Shown: positions 1 to 7,783 of the stretch, one piece after another
Layout: each line of letters opens with the position of its first letter
How positions within the stretch are numbered: position 1 is the first letter of the stretch
DNA from: CAZJQD01 sp964548165 [NCBI: uncultured bacterium]
GTDB taxonomy: Bacteria > UBA8481
Direction of reading: 5' to 3'
DNA: 29,639 bases
Assembly: GCA_964548165.1 (NCBI GenBank)
Contig: CAZJQD010000040.1
Coordinates: forward strand, 1 to 29,639
Made by a program: the position numbers and the translations under genes
The notes under the pieces: generated by a model
What the model was told of the DNA's origin: nothing
The model's input: the letters and a program-made list of their open reading frames with translations, nothing else
Databases searched by the model: none

Positions 1-469
1 CGTGGTATTTCGGCTGAGCGGTCGCGGCGAGCGTATGCATGGTGCGGCCGTGGAAGGAATTGACGAACGAGAGCACGTCCTTCTGCTCGGGCTTTCCGGC
101 GATCTTCTCCTGCCATCGCCTGGCCAGCTTGAGCGAACCCTCGTTGGCCTCCGCCCCGGAATTGCAGAAGAAGACCTTCCCGGGAAACGACAGATCGACG
201 AGGTAACGGGCGAGCTTGGCCTGGTTCGCGTTCAGGTAGAGGTTGGAGGTGTGCAGGATCTCGCCGGCCTGCTGGCGGATAGCCTCCACGATGTTCGGGT
301 GCGAGTGACCGAGGCAGCAGACGGCAAGCCCGGCCAGAAAGTCCTGGTACTCGCGCCCGTCGGCATCCCAGACCGAGACGCCCCTCCCGCGCACGAAGGC
401 CACCGGCAATCGCGCGTAGGTGGCCATCACGTACTTGTCCGACTCCTCTTTGATCTCCGCGTTCGTCAT
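1..469 (-). CDS. argD: Acetylornithine aminotransferase, N-terminal part (cut by window edge)
   Basis: This is a class III PLP-dependent aminotransferase of arginine biosynthesis. It converts N-acetylglutamate semialdehyde and glutamate to N-acetylornithine and 2-oxoglutarate in the cytoplasm. About 156 N-terminal residues are visible. They contain the family's early motifs: VWDADGREYQDFLAGLAV, LGHSHP, HTSNLYLN, the phosphate-binding FFCNSGAEANEGSLKLAR and SFHGRT. The PLP lysine lies beyond the window edge. The ATG at 469 is preceded by a perfect TATAAT six bases upstream and has no Shine-Dalgarno, so a leaderless message is likely. argB lies upstream on the same strand, separated by a large TPR gene. 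A related class III enzyme (succinylornithine or 4-aminobutyrate transaminase) cannot be excluded from the N-terminus alone, but argB nearby favours argD. Confidence 0.88.
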   Translation of the reverse strand, partial: MTNAEIKEESDKYVMATYARLPVAFVRGRGVSVWDADGREYQDFLAGLAVCCLGHSHPNIVEAIRQQAGEILHTSNLYLNANQAKLARYLVDLSFPGKVFFCNSGAEANEGSLKLARRWQEKIAGKPEQKDVLSFVNSFHGRTMHTLAATAQPKYH

Positions 470-475
470 GCGGCG

Positions 476-505
476 ATTATAGGGCGTCAGGCTGTCTCAT
501 GGCCA
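476..505 (-). promoter_or_regulatory. Leaderless promoter of argD
   Basis: On the minus strand a perfect TATAAT occupies 481-476, followed by CGCCGC and the ATG at 469. With the usual 6-nt gap from the -10 box to the transcription start, transcription would begin on the A of the ATG. The best -35 match is TGGCCA (505-500) with an 18-nt spacer, which is weak. No Shine-Dalgarno is present. Confidence 0.7.
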
Positions 506-563
506 GATTCGCACGCGGGTGGCGAACGCGAGTGATTTCAGAGCGGGAGCCGATGACCGGTGA

Positions 564-3182
564 TTACAACGCGTGTGCCGGGAGCCCAATGCGCCTCAAC
601 GCACTGCGCGAAGGTTCGGTCGCTGCCCAATAATCTCCGGGTGGCAGACCTCGGGCGTGACGCGCGGCGATGAGCAGCCGGGATTCGTGGTTGAGCCTGC
701 ACGCTCGATCGAACCAGCGCGCGGCTTCACCGTGTCGGCCTTCGGCATTGGCAAGAAAAGCGGCAACCGGAAGGAGAATGGCAAGGAACGACTTTTCATC
801 CCGTTCTCCCATTCTTAACGTCAGCAGGGACTCTGCATCAGAGTCTCCCAGGGCTACGGCGAGCACGATACGGTGGTGCTCGTCCTTGAACTCGCCGCGG
901 TGAGCGCGGAGAAAGGCACGTCCGTCTTCCGGTCCCTTAGCTGCCAGGGTGAGGATGAATTGGAACCACGTGTTGACATCGTTGAGTTTGCCCTCCCGTT
1001 CCGCCTCGCCAAGGACAGCCATGGAAAGCTGGGGCTTGTTCATGAGGACATGTGCCAGAGCCAAAGCCCCGTAGTCGCGCGACCGTTGGAGCTTGAGGAG
1101 CTCTTGATCGAACGCCCAGACGATACGCTCGGGGCGGACTCGATAGAGATACTCGAGAAGCTTTTCGATGCTACGCGAGTTCGGTAGCGCCGCGATGCGT
1201 TTTCGGTAGATCGCGTCCGCTTCCTCGTTCCGTCCCAGCCGACGCAGACATTCCGCATGGTCCACCCAGATGAGATCCTGTGGGTAGCGTTGCGCGCAAT
1301 CCTCGAACAGCTTCAGCGCATCGTCCTTTCGTCCCGCGTGTTCCAGCAGGTACGCATAGGGCAACAGAGCCCACTCGGCGTGGGACCTGGCCGCTTTTTC
1401 CACGCGATCCAGACCTTCGGCGGTTTGGCCCAGCTGCAAGAGACCAATTCCGGAACGTGACAGCACCCAGGTACGTCGCAAACCCTGGTCCTGACTCACG
1501 CTCAGCCACGAATCGAAGAGGTGCACCGCGGTGTCCATCCGACCGATCCTTGACCAGTAGCGAGCGGCGCTCAGCAAAAGTCCGGGCTCATCCGCCATGG
1601 AGACGCGTCCCGATTCCAGCACGGCGATGGCGGAGGTGGTCCCGGTTTCCGAGTAGAACACGCCGTCCGCGAGTCTCTGCGCCTCGATGTTCAGCAGGCG
1701 ATAGGATCCCGGAAGGCGAGCGATGCCGGACTCCAGCAGGAGTTGATCGCCGCGGGCGTAGAGCCACGCGTTGCCGGGATCGAGGGCGAGCAGGTGCGCC
1801 AGGGTGAGGTCGGCCTCGGACGTCAGCTTGAGCGCTCTCTGCATGCGCCACTGTTCAGTCAGCCGATAGGCGTTCGAGTCATCGGCAGGAATGTCCATGC
1901 CGGCGTACGACTGCCGCGCTTTAACCTCGTTGATGTCCTCGAGAACGTCCAACGCCCATCGGCGCGCCGAGAGAGTCGGCAACTGCGGGATGAGCTGTGC
2001 GAACTTCTCGACGTCGTCCTCTTTGAGCTCCGGCGCGGCCAATTGCCGTGCGAGGAGATACGGGTCGGCCGGCCGATAGGCGAGTTCATTTTCCAGGAAT
2101 TTTGCCGCATCGTCCGGCGACGCATAGGCATCGTTCAGGAAGCGGTAGCGGGCGAGAAATCCCTGTCGTCTCCATGCTGTCTTTATCCCTGCAACGAAAG
2201 CGTCCTTATCCGGGGGCACAGCGGGTTGCTCGGAGGCCCGTTGCCAGATGATCCGCGTAGCGATATGCCCGGCGGCCACACCCATCTCGGGCGCGAGACA
2301 GGCAAGGACCAAGTCCGCGTTTCCTGCGCTCTTGAACCATGGTTCCAGGTCCGTTTCGTCGAACGGCCGGTTATCCCTCGCGCGTGTGAGCATGTTCAAG
2401 ACGTTCGGTCCCGTCAGTGCCGTGTCATTCCTGCTCGATACCCTTGTCCATACGAAGTTAAGCAGGGCGACGTCCAGCGGCGACGAGGACGTGGATGAGG
2501 CCAGTTCGCGATCGGCTTCATCGGGTCGACCGAGCGCGAGAGCGAGGACCGCCGTCAGCGCGGGGGAAGGCCTGATGGTTGCGTCGCTGGCCTGGGCACA
2601 GGCTTCGAGCGCCATTGCGCGCGCCGCGAGTTTCTCTGCGATCTCGATCTCATCGAGTTGGCCGAAGAGAAATCCCAGGACGGCGAAGCGCGCCGCCGTC
2701 TGGCGAAGCCGTGGCATCGGAATTTCGGGGAACCTCGGCATATCGGTGAAGTCCAGGGCCTGGATGAGAACGAGGTTGATGAGTTCCTCGGCCGGTTTCG
2801 GGTCTTCGCCGGAAGCCAACCCGAGATCGTGCTCGGTCGCTCGTTGCCTGGCCCAGGAGGCCATGGCCGCGAGTAACGAGCGAGGCGAGTTGCGTTCGTA
2901 GGATTCTCCGCTCTCCCCGAGGGTGACTCGCGCTCCCTCGGGATGTAACACCAGGGGATTCTCGATGCCGTTGTTCCTGAGAAGCATGTCGAGGTCGGTC
3001 CATGCCTGCTGTTCGACGTGCGACAGCGATCCCGGCGCCGTAAAGGTTCCGGGCAGGGAGCCTGACGGAGCGGTGCCCTGCTTCCAGGCGTAATAGCTAC
3101 CCGCCAGGGCCAGTGCCGCAAGTAAGCCTGCTATGACCAGCAAGGCTCGGCGCTTCGTGGTCCTCATTGGTCGTGATGACAT
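564..3182 (-). CDS. Membrane-anchored TPR-rich protein of unknown function
   Basis: This 872-residue protein has a short basic N-terminus, one hydrophobic segment at about residues 13-32, and then a long Ala/Leu/Arg-rich helical domain. That is the layout of a signal anchor with a large extracytoplasmic region. Recognisable TPR-like helix pairs lie around residues 540-690, with elements such as YAYLLEHAGRKDDALKLFED and ECLRRLGRNEEADAIYRKRI. The remainder looks like degenerate solenoid repeats. The start chosen is the first ATG; no clear Shine-Dalgarno precedes it. It starts 49 bp after argB ends and stops about 95 bp before argD, so it sits inside an arginine gene pair without an obvious metabolic link. 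It has no catalytic motif I recognise. A scaffold or assembly role is only a guess. Confidence 0.75.
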   Translation of the reverse strand: MSSRPMRTTKRRALLVIAGLLAALALAGSYYAWKQGTAPSGSLPGTFTAPGSLSHVEQQAWTDLDMLLRNNGIENPLVLHPEGARVTLGESGESYERNSPRSLLAAMASWARQRATEHDLGLASGEDPKPAEELINLVLIQALDFTDMPRFPEIPMPRLRQTAARFAVLGFLFGQLDEIEIAEKLAARAMALEACAQASDATIRPSPALTAVLALALGRPDEADRELASSTSSSPLDVALLNFVWTRVSSRNDTALTGPNVLNMLTRARDNRPFDETDLEPWFKSAGNADLVLACLAPEMGVAAGHIATRIIWQRASEQPAVPPDKDAFVAGIKTAWRRQGFLARYRFLNDAYASPDDAAKFLENELAYRPADPYLLARQLAAPELKEDDVEKFAQLIPQLPTLSARRWALDVLEDINEVKARQSYAGMDIPADDSNAYRLTEQWRMQRALKLTSEADLTLAHLLALDPGNAWLYARGDQLLLESGIARLPGSYRLLNIEAQRLADGVFYSETGTTSAIAVLESGRVSMADEPGLLLSAARYWSRIGRMDTAVHLFDSWLSVSQDQGLRRTWVLSRSGIGLLQLGQTAEGLDRVEKAARSHAEWALLPYAYLLEHAGRKDDALKLFEDCAQRYPQDLIWVDHAECLRRLGRNEEADAIYRKRIAALPNSRSIEKLLEYLYRVRPERIVWAFDQELLKLQRSRDYGALALAHVLMNKPQLSMAVLGEAEREGKLNDVNTWFQFILTLAAKGPEDGRAFLRAHRGEFKDEHHRIVLAVALGDSDAESLLTLRMGERDEKSFLAILLPVAAFLANAEGRHGEAARWFDRACRLNHESRLLIAARHARGLPPGDYWAATEPSRSALRRIGLPAHAL

Positions 3183-3231
3183 GAGCGCCGAGTGCGGCTC
3201 TCGCGGGAGAAGCGAACCGGCGCCAAGACGA

Positions 3232-4101
3232 TCAGTGCCTCGTGATCATCGTGCCGATGCCGGCGGAGGTGAAGAGCTCGAGGATGAGGCAGTGCTTGAC
3301 CCGGCCGTCGATGATGTGGACGCCCGGGACGTCGGACTCCAGGGCGATCCGGCAGGCCTCGAGCTTGGGGAGCATGCCGCCGGAGATGATGCCGTCCCGT
3401 CGCAGGTCCTCGATCTCACCGGACCGCAGGGAAGAGATGATGCTGTTCGGGTCCTTCACGTCCCGGAGGATGCCCTTCTGGTCGGTGAGGAAGATGAGCT
3501 TCTCGGCGGCGAGGCTGCCGGCGATCCAGGCGGCGGTGGTGTCGCCGTTGATGTTGAGCATCTTGCCGTCGGGGGCCATGCCGGTCGGGGCGACGACCGG
3601 GAGGTAGCCGGCGGCCAGGAGATCCTTGAGGATCGTGGCGTCCACGGACTCGGGCGTGCCGACCATCCCGAGGTCGACCTCGTTGCCGTCGACCATCACG
3701 GGCGCGGCCTTGTTGGCCCGGACGAGGTTGCCGTCCCTGCCGGAGAGGCCGACGGCGCGCCCGCCCGCGAGGTTGATCTCCGCGGCAAGGGCCTTGTTGA
3801 TCTTGCCCGCGAGCACCATCTCCACGATCTCGGCGGTCGCTTCGTCCGTGACCCTGAGGCCCCCGACGAACTGGGCCTGCGTCCCCATCCTCTTGAGCAT
3901 GCCCGAGATCTCGGGACCGCCGCCGTGGATGAGGACGGTCCGGATGCCAAGGGTCTGCATGAGGACGAGGTCCTTGCAGAGTTCCTTCCGGAGGTTGTCG
4001 TCGAGCTGGGCGCTGCCGCCGTACTTGATGACGATGGTCTGGCCGTTGAACTTCCGGAAGAAGGGAAGGGCCTCGATGATGGCCTCGCAGGGATCGCTCA
4101 T
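3232..4101 (-). CDS. argB: Acetylglutamate kinase
   Basis: This enzyme phosphorylates N-acetylglutamate with ATP, the second step of arginine biosynthesis, in the cytoplasm. The 289-residue product shows the whole amino-acid-kinase signature: IKYGGSA near residue 23, HGGGPEIS, GLSGRDGNL, NINGDTTAAWIA, LIFLTDQKGIL, ISGGMLPK and a C-terminal HIIDGRVKH...GIGTMI. The N-terminal helix before the first strand resembles that of arginine-inhibited hexameric enzymes, so feedback inhibition by arginine is likely (inference). A TTG at 4152 would add 17 residues. I prefer the ATG at 4101 because it gives the normal family N-terminus (MSDP..AIIEALP) and has a TATCCT -10 box seven bases upstream. It is the first gene of the minus-strand group argB-TPR-argD. 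Confidence 0.95.
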   Translation of the reverse strand: MSDPCEAIIEALPFFRKFNGQTIVIKYGGSAQLDDNLRKELCKDLVLMQTLGIRTVLIHGGGPEISGMLKRMGTQAQFVGGLRVTDEATAEIVEMVLAGKINKALAAEINLAGGRAVGLSGRDGNLVRANKAAPVMVDGNEVDLGMVGTPESVDATILKDLLAAGYLPVVAPTGMAPDGKMLNINGDTTAAWIAGSLAAEKLIFLTDQKGILRDVKDPNSIISSLRSGEIEDLRRDGIISGGMLPKLEACRIALESDVPGVHIIDGRVKHCLILELFTSAGIGTMITRH

Positions 4102-4108
4102 GGGCCGG

Positions 4109-4114
4109 AGGATA
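4109..4114 (-). promoter_or_regulatory. -10-like element of argB
   Basis: TATCCT on the minus strand (4114-4109) ends seven bases before the argB ATG, and the intervening CCGGCCC holds no Shine-Dalgarno. It matches the -10 consensus at four of six positions. I see no convincing -35. It fits the leaderless pattern seen elsewhere in the window. Confidence 0.45.
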
Positions 4115-4175
4115 GCCCAAAGTTCGCGGCGCGTGTAGGGCAGAGCGTCCAAATACGGTTGCTCATGAGAACTGG

Positions 4176-4233
4176 CGTCCTAAGGTCGTCCTCCGTCCTA
4201 AGACCTCGGGGAACGGGCCTTCGGTCGACCTTA
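4176..4233. repeat. Short direct and inverted repeats in the argB / lipoprotein divergent region
   Basis: The 350-bp divergent gap (4102-4451) holds no gene that I can support. Within it CGTCCTAAG occurs twice 18 bp apart (4176-4184 and 4194-4202). TAAGGTCG (4181-4188) is repeated inverted as CGACCTTA (4226-4233), and the palindrome GGTCGACC lies at 4223-4230. The spacing is compatible with an operator for a dimeric regulator, but the motif does not resemble an ARG box and no regulator gene is adjacent. Confidence 0.4.
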
Positions 4234-4416
4234 TGAAACCAGCGGCAGTCACCGAATTTTCCTGAACCATGGAGAGTGCGCGGCGTCTAACGCTTGGGAG
4301 ACAAGGACATTGCGTGAGGGGATCGAGCTCAGGAAGTGGAGGGGACCGGACGGGGCCTCCGCTTTGCGTAGGGTTGCCGATCCGCGCGGTCCCTTCCCCA
4401 TCTGCGATGGGTCCGC

Positions 4417-4445
4417 TGTTCAGAAATCTGCGCCGGGACTACAAT
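4417..4445 (+). promoter_or_regulatory. Leaderless promoter of the first CsgG-like lipoprotein gene
   Basis: TACAAT at 4440-4445 is followed by CGGCCC and a GTG at 4452, the exact six-base gap expected if transcription starts on the start codon. A weak -35 (TGTTCA, 4417-4422) lies 17 bp upstream. The same TACAATCGG string precedes metF at 19105. Confidence 0.6.
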
Positions 4446-4451
4446 CGGCCC

Positions 4452-5228
4452 GTGCGCCGATCGCTTGCGCTGTGCCTCATCCTCTTCGCCGGGTGCGCGA
4501 GCACGCGGCCGCAGACGCCCGACGTGGGGTTTGTTGCTCTCACCCTCAGGAACATGCCCGGCCTGACGGTCGCGGTCCTGCCCTTCGACAACAAGACCAG
4601 CGTCCTGGGCGTCGACTACCTGGTGGCCGACGAGTTCAACCTGAGGCTCGGCATGACCAACCGGTTCCGGCTCGTGGAACGCCTGCGCGTGCGCGAACTC
4701 TACCGCGAGCAGGAATTCGATCCGCGCCGGATCGAGGATACGACGGCGGTCCGCATTGGCCGGATGCTCGGCGCGCGCGCGGTCCTTCTCGGAACGGTCT
4801 TCCACTACAACTATGCCGACCGTCCCCCCGACGTTCCCTTCGACGCGTTCCCCATCCTGACACCGATGGAGTCGGACGAGGAGGTCGTGATCGCGGTGGT
4901 GGGCAACACGATCGCCGCCCTGGCCGCATTTCTCTCGATGAAACAGCCGATGGCCGAGGTGGGGGTATCGGTTAGAATGGTCTCCACGGAGACGGGCGAG
5001 ATCCTCTGGCAGGCGCGCAATCGCTACAACGGGAACGACGAGTTCCTGACGAAGCGCCGCCCGAGGACGGAGTGGGATCGGTTGCGCCAGGATGTCGTCT
5101 TTCTGACGTCCATCCTGGCCTCGGACATGGTCGAGACCCTCAGTGGGTCTCCGGATGCGCCGCCGTCGCTGACAAGCGTCGGGGGCGCCGACGCTTCGAA
5201 CCTCGAGAGCGTCCCCAAGAAGGAGTAG
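4452..5228 (+). CDS. CsgG/LpoB-like outer-membrane lipoprotein
   Basis: This 258-residue lipoprotein has the signal VRRSLALCLILFAGC, with the lipobox LFAGC placing the lipidated Cys at residue 15. The mature part carries the CsgG-type core: TVAVLPFDNKT, then RFRLVERLRVRELYREQEFD, then AVRIGRMLGARAVLLGTV, and late VSVRMVSTETGEILWQAR. Related proteins act as curli-type secretion channels or as periplasmic activators and assembly factors at the outer membrane. Between the core and the last strands it has an insert of about 50 residues, including a hydrophobic run VVIAVVGNTIAALAAFL, that its downstream paralogue lacks. The frame is open back to 4269 and has an ATG at 4407. The GTG at 4452 gives a compact lipoprotein signal and fits the TACAAT box. 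It is followed after 5 bp by its paralogue. Confidence 0.8.
   Translation: MRRSLALCLILFAGCASTRPQTPDVGFVALTLRNMPGLTVAVLPFDNKTSVLGVDYLVADEFNLRLGMTNRFRLVERLRVRELYREQEFDPRRIEDTTAVRIGRMLGARAVLLGTVFHYNYADRPPDVPFDAFPILTPMESDEEVVIAVVGNTIAALAAFLSMKQPMAEVGVSVRMVSTETGEILWQARNRYNGNDEFLTKRRPRTEWDRLRQDVVFLTSILASDMVETLSGSPDAPPSLTSVGGADASNLESVPKKE
5220..5225 (+). promoter_or_regulatory. Shine-Dalgarno of the second lipoprotein
   Basis: AAGGAG lies at the end of the preceding gene, eight bases before the ATG at 5234. It fixes that start against an open upstream frame reaching back to 5072, and contrasts with the SD-free first genes of the window. Confidence 0.8.
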
Positions 5229-5233
5229 TACTC

Positions 5234-5812
5234 ATGAATCGCTTCCTCACCCAGGCGCGCCTGGCCGGAAGTCTCGCGCTGGCCGCGGTGCTCCTGGCCT
5301 CCTGCGCGGCCCAGATCGCGCCCTATCGCGTCTCCGGCTACTTCGTCTCGACCCAGCTGCCCGCTCACGATCAGAAGACCGTCGCGGTCCTCCCGTTTCG
5401 CGGCAACGCCAGCGACATCATCACGGACCTGGCGAACCTCGAGCTGGGCCGCCTGCAACGCTGGAGGCTCGTGGAGCGCCTGCGCGTCCAGGAACTCTAC
5501 GCGGAGCAGGACTTCGATCCCGAGCGGATCGACGACGCCGAGGCCGTGCGCATCGGCAAGATGCTGGGCGCCCACGCCGTCATCCTGGGGCAGGTCACCG
5601 AGTACACGCGGCCGCGCTGCAGCGTCAGCATGAGGCTCGTGAAGACCGAGACCGGCGAGCATCTCTGGCAGGCGCGGGACGCCCTGGAGTCGAGCAATCC
5701 GGCCGTCATCGAGCTGGCCAAGGATCGCTACACGGCCCAGCGGCTTCGCAGCGATCCCGAGGCCCTCGCGTCGGTCACCGTCCGCGCGCTCGTCCAGACG
5801 CTCACGCACTGA
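5234..5812 (+). CDS. CsgG/LpoB-like lipoprotein, short paralogue
   Basis: This 192-residue lipoprotein has the signal MNRFLTQARLAGSLALAAVLLASC, with lipobox LLASC and Cys at residue 24. It shares the core of the gene before it: KTVAVLPFRGN, RWRLVERLRVQELYAEQDFDPERIDD, AVRIGKMLGAHAVILGQV, then VSMRLVKTETGEHLWQARD. It lacks the hydrophobic insert of the first paralogue, so the two could form a mixed complex or be specialised copies (inference). Start and Shine-Dalgarno are clear, with only 5 bp between the genes, so the pair is co-transcribed. A secreted TPR protein follows after 59 bp. The family can serve in secretion, pilus or peptidoglycan-synthase control; I cannot say which here. Confidence 0.8.
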   Translation: MNRFLTQARLAGSLALAAVLLASCAAQIAPYRVSGYFVSTQLPAHDQKTVAVLPFRGNASDIITDLANLELGRLQRWRLVERLRVQELYAEQDFDPERIDDAEAVRIGKMLGAHAVILGQVTEYTRPRCSVSMRLVKTETGEHLWQARDALESSNPAVIELAKDRYTAQRLRSDPEALASVTVRALVQTLTH

Positions 5813-5871
5813 CCTTCGGCATAGACCTCATTCGCCTGGATATCGTGGTCGCCTCTGTCTGGGATAGGGCC

Positions 5872-7719
5872 ATGCGCGCCCCTCGTGTCCTGAAGTTGTG
5901 GTCGCGAACTGCGTGCACCCCCATCGTCCTGGCCGTCCTGTTGGCGGGCAGCGCGCTTGCCGACACGCCCGTTGAGCGGGTGCGTCGACGAGGGCCCGAT
6001 CTGCTCTCGCGCTACCATGCCGCCGTGAAACTATTGGGTGCCATCGAGGTCACCGGCGCCCTCAGCGGCGCCGACGGCGTGCCAGTTCGGCTGGAGGGGC
6101 GATTCGGCGCCGGGCGCTTGAGCGTAGCCCTGGCCGCGGACTCGGCCACGAGCGCGTGGTCGACGTTCGTCCGATTGGACGGCGATGAGGTGGAGGTTGA
6201 GGATCGGCGGCTCAACTGGGTGCTTCGGCGCGAGCTTCGGGAGGTGAACATCCCGGTGACCGAGGAGGGAGATCTCTTCGGGTTGATGCTTCCCGAGGAT
6301 GGCCCGACCTTCCTCGGCGAGAATGCGGAGGGGCAGACCTGGGAGTATCCCGTGAAGGGGGGGATCGTCTACCGCGTCTGGCTCACGGATCACCCCTTGC
6401 GGATGACGCGTCGCGACGTGATCCGCCCGGGCGCGCCTCCCTTGACGTTTCTCTATCGCGAGTTCACCGGCGCGGCGCGTTCGCCGATTGTTCTGCCGCG
6501 CAGTATCCGCGCCGAGGCCGAGGGCGCGGTGCTCTTCGACCTGGTCGCGGAACGCCTGGCGCTGAGACCCGGGGTACCGCGCCTCAGGCCCCTCGATGAT
6601 GCCCGCCGTGCGCTCTACCGCACCGGCGAGGCGCTCTTTGCCGACAGTCGCTACCTGGCGGCTTCGCGGCGCATCGCTAACCTTGCGGATCCGGATCCTC
6701 CGGAGGGACCCTTGAGTGTGCCGTCCCGTCGCGCGCGCGTTGCCGCGGCGCGCCGGGACAGCCCGGCGATCCTCGGTCTCCTCGACGAACTCGAGCTCGC
6801 CCGAGGCCGTCACCCCTTGCTGGAACTGCAGCGCGCTCAGATCGCGCGCAAGGCGGACGACCTCCTTCTCGCCGGGATCAGCATCCGCGGCGCACAGGAA
6901 CTCGGCCGCGTGATCCTGCCCCTCGCGGCGCGCCTGGGCGTTCTCGAGCTGGACGCCACGGGGGATAGCGCGCTCCTTGACTGGGCTGTGCGGGCCGTGA
7001 GACCCAGCGAGCCCGGGGACCTGACGGAGGCCGAGCAGAGCGTTCACGTCGAAGTGATTGGTGCCGCTGCCGCGGCCTGGCGGAGCCGGGGCGAGACGAC
7101 CGCCGCGTCCGAGCTCCTGCGCCAATCGTGGCTCTATGATCCCACCAACCGCGCGCTCGCCTCCTTGCTGGCCGCCGATCACCTCGAGGCCGGCGACGAG
7201 ACCGCGGCTGTCCGCGTGGCGCGCTCGCTGGTCACGGCGCGTCCCGACGACCTTCGCGCGCTCTTCCTCCTGGGTGACCTGCAGGAGGCGATTGGCATGC
7301 TGGATGATGCGGAGGCACTGTATCGGGCCGCGCGCGATACCTGGTCCCGCGAGGCCGCGCCGTGGCTCAGGCTAGGCCGCCTGCTCCTCGCGCGCCGGCA
7401 ATTTCCCGAGGCCGAGGACGTCTTTGACGAGCTGATCGAGCGGTTCGAGACCTGGGATGACGCGGCGACGCGACGAGCCGACATTGCCAACGAGATCGCC
7501 TGGGAACTGGTCGAGGCGAACATGGCGCTTCCGAAGGCGCGCCGCATGGCCGACTACGCCCTCAGCGTCACGCCGGACGATCCCTACTACCTCGATACAC
7601 TCGGGCTCATCCACTGGCGGCTCGGGCGGCGCACCTCGGCGATCATGATCTTCGAGCGCGCCCTGGCCAGGCTCGATCATCCGCTCATCCGCGAACACCT
7701 GGCCCAGGCTCGCCGGTGA
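5872..7719 (+). CDS. Secreted TPR protein with N-terminal lipoprotein-carrier-like domain
   Basis: The 615-residue product has an N-terminal signal peptide (hydrophobic TPIVLAVLLAGSALA, likely cleaved after ALA). Residues of about 45-245 look like an all-beta LolA/LolB-type domain, with VTGALSGADGVPVRLEGRF, VRLDGDEVEVEDRRLNWVLRR, and strands ending near VLFDLVAERLALR. The rest is a TPR solenoid, clearest at the C-terminus: ALFLLGDLQEAIGMLDDAEALYRAA, PWLRLGRLLLARRQFPEAEDVFDEL, and YLDTLGLIHWRLGRRTSAIMIFERAL. The LolB-like reading is by pattern only. I chose the ATG at 5872 because it begins directly at the signal peptide; a GTG at 5845 is in frame. It probably belongs to the transcription unit of the two lipoproteins and may assist them in the periplasm (inference). 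Confidence 0.7.
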   Translation: MRAPRVLKLWSRTACTPIVLAVLLAGSALADTPVERVRRRGPDLLSRYHAAVKLLGAIEVTGALSGADGVPVRLEGRFGAGRLSVALAADSATSAWSTFVRLDGDEVEVEDRRLNWVLRRELREVNIPVTEEGDLFGLMLPEDGPTFLGENAEGQTWEYPVKGGIVYRVWLTDHPLRMTRRDVIRPGAPPLTFLYREFTGAARSPIVLPRSIRAEAEGAVLFDLVAERLALRPGVPRLRPLDDARRALYRTGEALFADSRYLAASRRIANLADPDPPEGPLSVPSRRARVAAARRDSPAILGLLDELELARGRHPLLELQRAQIARKADDLLLAGISIRGAQELGRVILPLAARLGVLELDATGDSALLDWAVRAVRPSEPGDLTEAEQSVHVEVIGAAAAAWRSRGETTAASELLRQSWLYDPTNRALASLLAADHLEAGDETAAVRVARSLVTARPDDLRALFLLGDLQEAIGMLDDAEALYRAARDTWSREAAPWLRLGRLLLARRQFPEAEDVFDELIERFETWDDAATRRADIANEIAWELVEANMALPKARRMADYALSVTPDDPYYLDTLGLIHWRLGRRTSAIMIFERALARLDHPLIREHLAQARR

Positions 7720-7729
7720 TGGGCGCACC

Positions 7730-7774
7730 GGGACAGGCGTGCCTGGAACAGGCGCGCCTGGGACAAGCACGCTT
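7730..7774 (+). repeat. 15-bp tandem repeat upstream of rsmI
   Basis: Three imperfect 15-bp units lie head to tail at 7730-7744, 7745-7759 and 7760-7774, of the form GG(G/A)ACA(A/G)GC(G/A)(T/C)GC(C/T)T. A fourth unit begins as GGGAAC before the rsmI start. Each unit holds a near-palindromic GGCGYGCC core. The array fills the gap between the TPR gene and rsmI. Confidence 0.8.
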
Positions 7775-7783
7775 GGGAACGCG

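Noticed and set aside
486-494. Possible third copy of the GTGTCAGGCT inverted-repeat end near argD
   Set aside because: Only GTCAGGCT is shared and no partner arm is nearby.
2-535. Plus-strand open frame at the window start
   Set aside because: It is the antisense of argD, whose minus-strand translation matches the aminotransferase family.
3133-4236. Long plus-strand open frame opposite argB
   Set aside because: It lies antisense to an intact argB, has low-complexity composition and no recognisable domain.
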